Shown one piece after another: positions 4,861 through 11,806 of a DNA stretch of 11,806 bases (within the stretch, counting starts at the first letter, position 1; each line of letters starts with the position of its first letter). The stretch is from NCBI GenBank assembly GCA_017613485.1, contig JAGADS010000344.1, positions 1 through 11,806 of the forward strand. Reading direction: 5' to 3'. Below the pieces are notes generated by a model, which saw only the letters and a program-made list of their open reading frames with translations, was not told where the DNA came from and did no database searches. The DNA is from Treponema sp. (lineage in GTDB: Bacteria > Spirochaetota > Spirochaetia > Treponematales > Treponemataceae). The translations under genes were made by a program, and so were the position numbers.

Positions 4861-6495
4861 ATGAATTCTGAACTTGAGAAAAACAGTGACATTCAAAATA
4901 AAACTAAAAGAAACAGTCATAAAAAAGGACTATTAAAAAGCGGAATCTCGCTCTCTGTCCTTACATTGGTTTCCAGGATTTTCGGTCTTTTACGTCAGGT
5001 AACACTCGCAAAATTTCTTGGAACATCTTCTCTGTCCGATGCATACCAGGTAGCTTTCAACGTACCGAATCTTTTCAGGAGGCTCTTTGCTGAGAATTCG
5101 ATTTCCGTTGCCTTTATACCGACTTTCAGGGGATATCTTGAAAAAGCCGACACACCAGAAGGCAAAAAGGAAGCACAGAATTTCGTAAGTGCAACCCTCA
5201 CGCTCCTGTCATTCATCACCGTGAGTTTTGTCACCGTCTGCATAATTTTTACGCCATTACTCATGCGGATTTTCTATAAAGAGGGAGATACGGCATCCAT
5301 CACGGAAGCTACGCTTCTTACAAGGATAATGTTTCCATATCTTGCACTTATTTCAATTGCGGCATTTTTCCAGGGCATCCTGAATACATTAAAGATTTTC
5401 TCTCCGTCCGGATTCACCCCTATACTATTCAACGGTATAGTCATTGCATCCGCTTACATTCTCTCACCCCACATGGCTAATCCCGCACGTGCCATGGCAA
5501 TTGGAGTTGTCGCAGGAGGAACGGTTCAGGCTTTTTTCCAGCTGCCCTTTGTCTTGAAAAACAACTGGAAAGTTACCTTCACATCGCTTAAAAATGCTTT
5601 TACCCATCCCGGCACAAGAAGGGTTCTTGCACTCATAGGACCTACAATCATCGGAATGGCAGCATATCAGGTAAATGACCTTGTATCATCTGCCCTTGCA
5701 ACCCGCACAGGTGAAGGTGTTTTCTCAAGCTTATCCTACTCGCTAAGGATGCAGGAACTTATTCTTGGAATTTGCGCCGTAACAATAGGAACTGTAATTC
5801 TTCCCGACCTTACCGCCTTTGCCAACAAAAACCAATGGAATGAATTCAGCTCCATGCTGTCTAATTCCCTCAAAATAATGGCTTTTATCGCTATCCCGAT
5901 AACCTTCTATTCACTTTTGATGGACAGGAGCCTTATTTCACTTCTATTCCAGACAGGAGAATTTGATTCTGAATCCACGGAAATGACAACAAATGTTTTC
6001 CGCTGCCACATAATCGGACTTTATTTCATCGCACTGAACCGCATACTTGCACCGGCATTTTACGCTCAGCAGGACACCATCAGACCTACTCTGGCCGGAA
6101 TAATCAATTTTGCGGTAAACATAATACTTGCAGCTATTTTCTCAAGAATCTGGGGAGGGCCTGGTATTGCAATCGCACTGACCATCGCATCTTTTGTAAA
6201 CACAGTCGTTCTCTTCATTTTCCTTGCAAGGCATAAAAACATATCCAATAAAGTTGTACTATCATCCACAATCTTGTATTCGCTAAGAATGATTTTATTC
6301 TCAGTGATTGCATCAGTTCCTGTTTATTTCCTAAGGGGAAAGATCATCGAAATCTTCCAGGGGCACCACCGCTTTATCTCACAGGGGGTACCGGTCGTCA
6401 TTACAGGACTTATTTTTGCAGTTATAGGCGTAGGCCTCATGATTGTAACACGTGACCCGCTTATAAAATCCATTACCAGGAAATTCAAGAGGTAG
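4861..6495 (+). CDS. murJ: Lipid II flippase MurJ (MviN family)
   Basis: MurJ moves the peptidoglycan precursor lipid II across the cytoplasmic membrane in exchange with the membrane potential. The 544-residue product has the family length and about 14 hydrophobic helices. After a polar, lysine-rich N-terminus (1-26), the core SRIFGLLRQ block gives Arg39 and Arg45. SDAYQVAFNVPNLFRRLFAE (59-78) gives Asp60, Arg73, Arg74 and Glu78. SLRMQE (294-299) gives Arg296 and Glu299. These match the E. coli Arg18, Arg24, Asp39, Arg52/53, Glu57, Arg270 and Glu273 positions needed in the central cavity. FYAQQDTIRPT (400-410) is the conserved loop after the helix bearing PAF. The start is the only ATG before the first helix and has no Shine-Dalgarno. 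The gene is divergent from the cyclase gene and directly followed by the peptidase gene, two bases away, in an apparent operon. Confidence 0.96.
   Translation: MNSELEKNSDIQNKTKRNSHKKGLLKSGISLSVLTLVSRIFGLLRQVTLAKFLGTSSLSDAYQVAFNVPNLFRRLFAENSISVAFIPTFRGYLEKADTPEGKKEAQNFVSATLTLLSFITVSFVTVCIIFTPLLMRIFYKEGDTASITEATLLTRIMFPYLALISIAAFFQGILNTLKIFSPSGFTPILFNGIVIASAYILSPHMANPARAMAIGVVAGGTVQAFFQLPFVLKNNWKVTFTSLKNAFTHPGTRRVLALIGPTIIGMAAYQVNDLVSSALATRTGEGVFSSLSYSLRMQELILGICAVTIGTVILPDLTAFANKNQWNEFSSMLSNSLKIMAFIAIPITFYSLLMDRSLISLLFQTGEFDSESTEMTTNVFRCHIIGLYFIALNRILAPAFYAQQDTIRPTLAGIINFAVNIILAAIFSRIWGGPGIAIALTIASFVNTVVLFIFLARHKNISNKVVLSSTILYSLRMILFSVIASVPVYFLRGKIIEIFQGHHRFISQGVPVVITGLIFAVIGVGLMIVTRDPLIKSITRKFKR
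6488..6492 (+). promoter_or_regulatory. Ribosome binding site overlapping the murJ end
   Basis: AGAGG lies within the last codons of murJ, immediately before its TAG (6493-6495), five bases from the peptidase ATG at 6498. It fixes the peptidase start and suggests translational coupling of the two genes. Confidence 0.75.
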
Positions 6496-6497
6496 AC

Positions 6498-7628
6498 ATG
6501 TCTGTTGATTTTGAAAAGATATATTCACAAAGAATAAAGAAACTCAGCGAATACTTGATGAACAACAATATTCCTGTCGCAGTTTTCCATGACAGTGAGG
6601 AAAACAGGGATCCAAACCTGCGTTACCTTTGCGGTCATCCTTCTGATGCGGTCCTGTTTGTTACAAATCAGGGTAAAACAATCCTTTGTCCATGGGATGA
6701 AAACCTTGCAAGACAGAAAGCCCATTGCACCGAGATGATTCCGTTTACAAGATTCAAGAGAGATTATGTTGAATGCGTGAAGTCCATTTCAACGGAAATA
6801 TCACCGTCAGAAAAAACACTGGATATTCCTCCTTCAACTTCATTTATTGAATACAGCAAAATCCGGGATGCCCTTGACTCCTGGAGAATTGAATGCAGGG
6901 AAAATTCCGTTCACGATTATGTCATTGGAATGAGGGCTCAGAAAGATGAGTATGAGATTGAATGTACTAAAAGAGCCTGCGATATTACAAGCGCAATGAC
7001 GGATAAAATCGAAGGCCTTTTACGCGGCGGTGAATTAAAAACAGAAAGCGATGTTGCACTGTTCATAGAAAAGGAGCTAAGGATTCAGGGATGCGAGAGG
7101 GCAAGCTTTGACACACTTGCAGCAGGTCCAGCCAGAAGTTTCGGAATACATGCTTTTCCAGGATACACATCAGGAGCATGGGGAACACAGGGGCTTTCAA
7201 TTCTTGATTACGGTGTATGCTATGAGGGCTATGCAAGTGACTGCACGATTACGGTTGCAAAAGGACCTTTAAGCGATGAGCAGGAACTTATTCTTTCTCT
7301 TGTTCAAAAAGCGGCAGACTCATGCATTGACTGTTATAAGGCAGGCACTCCCATCCTGCAGGCAGTAAAATGTGCTGATGATATTTTTGCTGAATATGAA
7401 AAATCAATGCCACACGGCCTTGGACACGGAACAGGTCTAGCAATACACGAAAACCCGTTTGTAAGCACAAGGGCAAAACCAGATGAGGTTTTCAAGGCAG
7501 GAAATATTGTTACGCTGGAACCGGGTCTTTATGATCCTGAATGGGGAGGCTGTCGTCTGGAGAACGATGTACTCATCACGGAGACGGGTAACATCATCCT
7601 CACAAACTCACGCATTATTCGTCTGTAA
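6498..7628 (+). CDS. M24 family metallopeptidase (Xaa-Pro aminopeptidase/dipeptidase type)
   Basis: This 376-residue cytoplasmic enzyme, with no signal peptide, is expected to remove an N-terminal residue before proline or split Xaa-Pro dipeptides using two metal ions. An N-terminal creatinase-like domain (about 10-135) is followed by the pita-bread catalytic domain (about 150-370). All five metal ligands are present: Asp237 (LDYG), Asp248 (ASDCT), His310 in PHGLGHGTGLAIHE, Glu341 (TLEPGLY) and Glu355 (RLENDV). His218 (GIHAFPG) and His317 occupy the usual catalytic histidine positions. The length fits PepQ/YpdF-like members, shorter than E. coli PepP. The exact substrate cannot be read from sequence. 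It is co-transcribed with murJ, and its last 14 bp overlap the 3' end of the opposing TPR gene. Confidence 0.93.
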   Translation: MSVDFEKIYSQRIKKLSEYLMNNNIPVAVFHDSEENRDPNLRYLCGHPSDAVLFVTNQGKTILCPWDENLARQKAHCTEMIPFTRFKRDYVECVKSISTEISPSEKTLDIPPSTSFIEYSKIRDALDSWRIECRENSVHDYVIGMRAQKDEYEIECTKRACDITSAMTDKIEGLLRGGELKTESDVALFIEKELRIQGCERASFDTLAAGPARSFGIHAFPGYTSGAWGTQGLSILDYGVCYEGYASDCTITVAKGPLSDEQELILSLVQKAADSCIDCYKAGTPILQAVKCADDIFAEYEKSMPHGLGHGTGLAIHENPFVSTRAKPDEVFKAGNIVTLEPGLYDPEWGGCRLENDVLITETGNIILTNSRIIRL

Positions 7629-10600
7629 GCCTTTTGATTGCACCGTCCATCTGATTCTGCAGTGAATGTGCAAGCTTCCGGTCAGGCAATGATGCAAGAT
7701 ATGACTTCATGCCGCTGATAACATCTGCTGTCTGGTTAAGGTTCAGGTCATCCACAGGCTCATCCTGAATGTGGAGGTTATCCCTTACTTCCTGTGCTGT
7801 CTCCAGAAGTCCCGGCTCACCCGAAAGCTTACGGATGATATAGTCAAGCATAAGGCTTTCACGGCTGTCCTGGAATTCCAGTTTTTTATCAACAGGAAGA
7901 TATTCGCTCAATGCACGCAGCTTGATGAACAAATCTGCAGAAAGTTTATCCGAACTGTCTTCAGCAGAAACTGTCTCTGTTTCCTCATGAATTTCGGTTT
8001 CATCAGCATCAACAGGAATTGTCTCTTTATCCTCAGAGAGTTCTGAATTCTCGCTTAGTTCTGTTTCCTCAACTACGGTTTCAACTGAAGGTATCTCTTC
8101 ATTTTCATCAACAGCCTCTTCCTCAAATGAAGGCAATTCATCGCCAGACTCAAGTGCAGGTTCTTCTGTTTCCTCTGCATCATCATATTCAAGATTCTCT
8201 ACATCCTCTAAATCAGACTCAACTGTCTCCGGGACAAACGCTACATCATCCTCCGTGTTCTCATCCTCATCAAGAAGGCCTTCATCATCAACCTGAATAT
8301 CGTCAAGCTCGGTGTCACCTGATTCTTCCTGAACGTTCTCAGCTGCAAATTCATAATTATTCTCCGGCTCTTCCTCTGCCTTTGAATCAGCAAAGAAATC
8401 TTCCTCATCACCACTGAGGCTGTCCCTGAGTTCCTGATCCTGTCCAAGATCAAGATCATCAAGACCGTCCTCAAAAGAAGGTGTATCATCTTCCATTGTT
8501 GGTTCTTCTGCCGCAGGTTCAATCGGTGGAATCTCATTTGCCCCGCTCATAAACGGATCATCGGATAACTCATCAGCCGGTTCAACCTCTGGTTCAACTA
8601 CAGGCTCTCCTGGAGCAGCAAACGGATTATCTAACGGTGAGGCTGAATCCTCAAAACCAGAAGCAGGTGCAAGGTTTCCGGCATCGATATCTGCATCCCC
8701 ATTGCCTGCCGCAGCTGGATTTCCAGAACTAGGCATTCCTGAGGCAGGTTTATCATTGACCGGATAAGCTGGACTTACCGGTGCAGGATTTTTTGGTGTT
8801 GGAACAGAACCGTCCGTTAACTCTGTGACTGCATCCTCTGGCTTTCTTTTTTTACCCTCAATATCCTCGTCAAGGAAATTGTCTTCCATAAGGTCTTCTT
8901 CGGGGGCTTTTCTAGGAGCCATTTTTCCAAAAGGATTACCGTCAAAGAAATTATCCTCTATATCATCCTCATCCTCTTTTTCCGCTCCTGGAACTAGATT
9001 GTCAAATTCACCTTTCTTGCTGTTGCTTGCAAAAATATCATCATCAAGATGACGGTCAAACGGCGAGCCTCCTGAGCTGTCTTCATGGGTAAGTTTTTCA
9101 AACGTATAACCGCGGTCACCCCAGTTCATCTTATTCTGTGCATCAGAAATATGCTGCTGATCCATCGGTTCAAATTCAATAACCGGCTCAATGTTCTCGT
9201 CTATCTCAGGTGATTCTGTTACTTCTTCCTCAACAAGGCTGCGTTCAAGTCCAAGCTCTTCCTGCATTGACATTTCAAGTGCGTCAAAATCGATATCCTG
9301 ATCACGCTTGTCAACTCCATCAAGCTCCATCTGCTTCTGAAGACGTTCCTGTGCCTTGTCATAGATAGATTCCATGCCGAAATAATCTGAGATTTTCTTA
9401 TACTGATACAGGGCTTTCTCGTACTGCTTTGTCTCCTCGTAACATTTTGCAAGAAGATAAAGTGTCTCTGAGTCAAATTCCTTTTCCTTTAGATATACCT
9501 CAAGATTGCGGATTGCCCTCTCGTATTTCTGAAGCTGACGATAGCGTTTTGCATAGTCACGGAAATAATCTACATACTCTGCATCAAGACGGCGGCTCTT
9601 TTTCAAGCATCCCTCTGCCTTGCTTTCCTCTCCGCGCATGATATAGTACTGTGCAAGAAGACTGAGCATCTCAACATCATCACTGTTCCTGTCCCAAAGC
9701 TCCTTAACAGGTCCTGCAGCCTCATGAAGCTTACCGGAGCCCATCATTACAGATGCCTTGAGCTTTAGCATGTCAGAATCATCATGCTTGACCTCTGCAT
9801 AACGTGCCATGATTTTAAGGGCCTCTGAATGGTTTCCATGAAGGTCATATACACGTGCCAATGCAGACAGAGCATGTACATTTGCCGGATTGCATTTCAA
9901 GGTAACATTGTATTCCATTTCCGCACTGTCAAAATCAGTAATAAGCGTATAGATGTCACCTATTTTTGCATGCATCTCTGCATCCTGAGGATTAAGCCTT
10001 ATAGCCTGGTTTACAAGCTCAAGAGCGGCTGTTATGTCATTCTTACGTACAAGAAGATCTACATATCCGTCTGTTGCATCACGCCATCCCGGTTTTGAAC
10101 GCAGGGCTGCCTCATATTCGTTTACTGCAAGATCAAGGCTTCCTACTTTCTCGTAGCACTGAGCAAGATTCAAGTGAAGGATCGGATGATTCGGGTCAAC
10201 TTTAAGTCCCCTCTGATATGATGAGATTGACTTGTCATATTCACGCTCGGCCGCATAGATTGCACCAAGGTGATTATATGCAAGAACATCGTTGGGGTTT
10301 TCCTCCACAACAGTGTTGAAGCACTGGATTGCACTCTCGTTTTTTCCCATCAGCTTGTATGTGAAGCCAAGATTGTAGAAAGTCTGGACATTTGACTCAT
10401 CCACGATGACTGCCTTTTCAAGAACTGCAATCGACTCATCGTATTTCTTTAGACGGCGGTAAATTGAACCAAGGTTGTTCAGGGCCACTACATCATTCGG
10501 GTTTGCCTGTACAATCTGATTGTAAAGAGGAATAGCCTGAGAGTCATTTCCTGAACGCTGATAAAGATCGCCCAATGCAGAAAGCAATTCCTTGTTGGTC

Positions 10601-10719
10601 GGTTCCTCCTTGAGCAGGTTTTTGTAAAGTCGTGCTGCTAATGTAAAATCACGTGACAGTACTGCCGACCGTGCCCTGTCCATCATTAAGCGGGTTGATG
10701 TGCTTGTTCCCTCGTTCAT
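7615..10719 (-). CDS. Large TPR protein with acidic disordered region
   Basis: This 1034-residue protein lacks a signal peptide or membrane helix and is therefore probably cytoplasmic. About 12 tandem TPR units fill residues 12-465. Typical unit signatures such as LNNLGSIYRRLKKYDESIAV (80-99) and the repeated 'NPND' turn are visible. Residues 475-925 are low-complexity, dominated by Asp, Glu, Pro and Ser, and almost certainly disordered. Inside are recurring acidic-Phe motifs: DDDIFASN (559), EDNFFDGNPFG (588), EDNFLDED (612), DNPFAAPGE (697), DDPFMSG (720) and EDFFADS (773). A helical C-terminal domain (about 925-1034) ends the protein. The start has AGAGAGGA four bases upstream. It follows the LamG/FN3 gene by 39 bp in the same direction, probably in one operon. 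The layout suggests a scaffold whose TPR domain and acidic tail bind different partners. Similar TPR-plus-acidic proteins are known in Treponema, but I cannot name a function. Confidence 0.92.
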   Translation of the reverse strand: MNEGTSTSTRLMMDRARSAVLSRDFTLAARLYKNLLKEEPTNKELLSALGDLYQRSGNDSQAIPLYNQIVQANPNDVVALNNLGSIYRRLKKYDESIAVLEKAVIVDESNVQTFYNLGFTYKLMGKNESAIQCFNTVVEENPNDVLAYNHLGAIYAAEREYDKSISSYQRGLKVDPNHPILHLNLAQCYEKVGSLDLAVNEYEAALRSKPGWRDATDGYVDLLVRKNDITAALELVNQAIRLNPQDAEMHAKIGDIYTLITDFDSAEMEYNVTLKCNPANVHALSALARVYDLHGNHSEALKIMARYAEVKHDDSDMLKLKASVMMGSGKLHEAAGPVKELWDRNSDDVEMLSLLAQYYIMRGEESKAEGCLKKSRRLDAEYVDYFRDYAKRYRQLQKYERAIRNLEVYLKEKEFDSETLYLLAKCYEETKQYEKALYQYKKISDYFGMESIYDKAQERLQKQMELDGVDKRDQDIDFDALEMSMQEELGLERSLVEEEVTESPEIDENIEPVIEFEPMDQQHISDAQNKMNWGDRGYTFEKLTHEDSSGGSPFDRHLDDDIFASNSKKGEFDNLVPGAEKEDEDDIEDNFFDGNPFGKMAPRKAPEEDLMEDNFLDEDIEGKKRKPEDAVTELTDGSVPTPKNPAPVSPAYPVNDKPASGMPSSGNPAAAGNGDADIDAGNLAPASGFEDSASPLDNPFAAPGEPVVEPEVEPADELSDDPFMSGANEIPPIEPAAEEPTMEDDTPSFEDGLDDLDLGQDQELRDSLSGDEEDFFADSKAEEEPENNYEFAAENVQEESGDTELDDIQVDDEGLLDEDENTEDDVAFVPETVESDLEDVENLEYDDAEETEEPALESGDELPSFEEEAVDENEEIPSVETVVEETELSENSELSEDKETIPVDADETEIHEETETVSAEDSSDKLSADLFIKLRALSEYLPVDKKLEFQDSRESLMLDYIIRKLSGEPGLLETAQEVRDNLHIQDEPVDDLNLNQTADVISGMKSYLASLPDRKLAHSLQNQMDGAIKRLTDE

Positions 10720-10723
10720 ATAA

Positions 10724-10731
10724 TCCTCTCT
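10724..10731 (-). promoter_or_regulatory. Ribosome binding site of the TPR gene
   Basis: AGAGAGGA on the minus strand, four bases before the ATG at 10719. It contrasts with the absence of any such site in front of the cyclase and murJ genes. Confidence 0.75.
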
Positions 10732-10758
10732 TGCTGTAACCTAGCTGTTTATATGCAT

Positions 10759-11806
10759 TTATTTGCGTAGCGGACGTGCGTAAACTTCCTTTGAAAGACT
10801 TCCGACAATTCGTTCGTCCTGATTTGAATACGTTGCCACCGCAAAATAATATATTTTTCCGTTCTTTAATCCGGAGATTGTCACCTTTGCCGTATTTCCG
10901 ACATTTACAGGAGATGTTCCCTGAACTGCCTCACGTCCAAGATATTCACCGGGACGTTCTCCGTAATAGACGTAATATCCGCCTGCACTGTCATCAACAG
11001 AATAACTCCACGTAAGCGTAACCTGACCGTTTCCCGGCTCTGCAATAAGAGTAAACGGTGGAAGCGGTGCTGATGCCTCGGTGTAATGCAGGTCAAGCTG
11101 TGTAACTGACGGAGTTTTTGAACCGTTTCCGTCTGTGTAAAGATCAACCGCAACCTGGAAATACTTTCCCTTTACGTTCTCTATCTGCTGATGATTTGTA
11201 ACAGGTACCCATGCAGGCTCTGTATCAGTCCAGTTGAAATAATTGTCCCCGGCACGTGCATAAAGAACAACATCTGTCTGTGCAGGCTCTGTCGTAACTG
11301 CATCTATTTTCTGGAGCACTGAGCTGAGACCTACGAGAATAGGCTCTGTTACAAAACGGCCACCGTCTTTTTTGTATGAATCATAGCGGAGTGCGGCACT
11401 TGAGTCACTTTCTGACTTTCTCTGAATGTGGAAGTCGTCTATACGTCCTGTGTATGAGGGGCATATTTCTATGTCAGCAGGAACACCAAGCTGCGGAAAG
11501 TAAATGTATCCGCCGTTTTCCTTTCCATTGGTTGTGATGTACTTCATGTCCTCAAGCTTACCGTCTATGCGGTATTCAAGAAGGCCTGTGTCCTGATCGT
11601 AGCTTATTGAATGATGTGTCCACACGTTTGGGATCATCGTCTTATAGCTTGCAAGCTCTATAAGCCCACCGTTCTGCTTGTAATCCTGGAATACATTGGT
11701 AAAGCGCCACTGAAGGTGATTGTTGTAGAAACCTGCGGAAATCATCTGATAGAGCGGATAATTGTCCTCTGTTCTTGAGGATCTCCATGAGAAAACCATC
11801 TCACCG
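10759..11806 (-). CDS. LamG/fibronectin type III domain protein (5' end off the window)
   Basis: The last 349 codons are visible. The frame stays open to the right edge (codons for Gly-Glu precede the Met encoded at 11799), so that Met is internal and the true start is outside. Counting from it, residues about 25-128 look like a LamG/concanavalin-A-type beta sandwich, with the typical NVWTHHSISYDQDTG (58-72) and YRIDGKL (76-82) strands and the closing GRIDDFHI (118-125). Residues about 148-240 form a second beta-rich domain with a T-E-P-I-L-V start. Residues 246-340 are a fibronectin type III domain, with the APLPPFTLIAEPGNGQVTLTW start (244-264), YYVYYG (275-280) and GLKNGKIYYFAVAT (310-323). 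Such domains bind polysaccharide or protein ligands, and these proteins are usually exported. The signal peptide would be in the missing part. The frame is complete at its C-terminus, with a TAA at 10761-10759. Confidence 0.85.
   Translation of the reverse strand, partial: GEMVFSWRSSRTEDNYPLYQMISAGFYNNHLQWRFTNVFQDYKQNGGLIELASYKTMIPNVWTHHSISYDQDTGLLEYRIDGKLEDMKYITTNGKENGGYIYFPQLGVPADIEICPSYTGRIDDFHIQRKSESDSSAALRYDSYKKDGGRFVTEPILVGLSSVLQKIDAVTTEPAQTDVVLYARAGDNYFNWTDTEPAWVPVTNHQQIENVKGKYFQVAVDLYTDGNGSKTPSVTQLDLHYTEASAPLPPFTLIAEPGNGQVTLTWSYSVDDSAGGYYVYYGERPGEYLGREAVQGTSPVNVGNTAKVTISGLKNGKIYYFAVATYSNQDERIVGSLSKEVYARPLRK

Noticed and set aside
8019..8417. 132-codon plus-strand frame rich in His, Leu, Gln and Pro
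   Set aside because: Composition is the reverse-complement shadow of the acidic repeat-like codons of the TPR gene, and no ribosome site supports it.

Overview
The window looks like chromosomal DNA of a Treponema-type spirochaete, probably a host-associated (gut, rumen or oral) species. The evidence is the gene set: a class III nucleotide cyclase with a periplasmic sensor domain and a TPR-like tail, a very acidic TPR protein, a LamG/FN3 surface-type protein, and murJ paired with an M24 peptidase. This assignment comes from family resemblance, not from a database search.

Region 1 (1-1100) is accessory, AT-rich DNA. The left edge holds the end of an insertion sequence, probably ISAs1 family, whose boundary is at about 140 and whose transposase start reads leftwards off the window. 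Next comes what I read as a compact type III toxin-antitoxin locus. It has a strong sigma70-like promoter (185-213), a short structured RNA (about 220-309) ending in a rho-independent terminator, and then, four bases after the terminator T-run, the ribosome site and ATG of a ToxN/AbiQ-like endoribonuclease (318-896). The order promoter, RNA antitoxin, leaky terminator, toxin is diagnostic of type III systems. Here the RNA appears to hold only one antitoxin unit instead of the usual tandem repeats, and it can be drawn as an H-type pseudoknot. A 28-bp run of degenerate heptamers lies before the next gene.

Region 2 (1101-4839, minus strand) is a two-gene operon. It encodes a membrane-anchored class III adenylate/guanylate cyclase (4801-2975) and a single-pass membrane protein with long coiled coils (2996-1107) that is translationally coupled to it. 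The operon ends in a hairpin that contains the stop codon.

Region 3 (4811-7628, plus strand) starts from a 59-bp divergent promoter region in which both predicted transcripts begin only a few bases before their start codons and neither gene has a Shine-Dalgarno site. Rightward are murJ (lipid II flippase) and, 2 bp downstream, an M24 metallopeptidase of the Xaa-Pro aminopeptidase/dipeptidase type.

Region 4 (7615-11806, minus strand) contains a 1034-residue TPR protein with a 450-residue acidic disordered segment, preceded by the 3' part of a LamG/FN3 protein gene that runs off the right edge. The TPR gene and the M24 gene converge and overlap by 14 bp.
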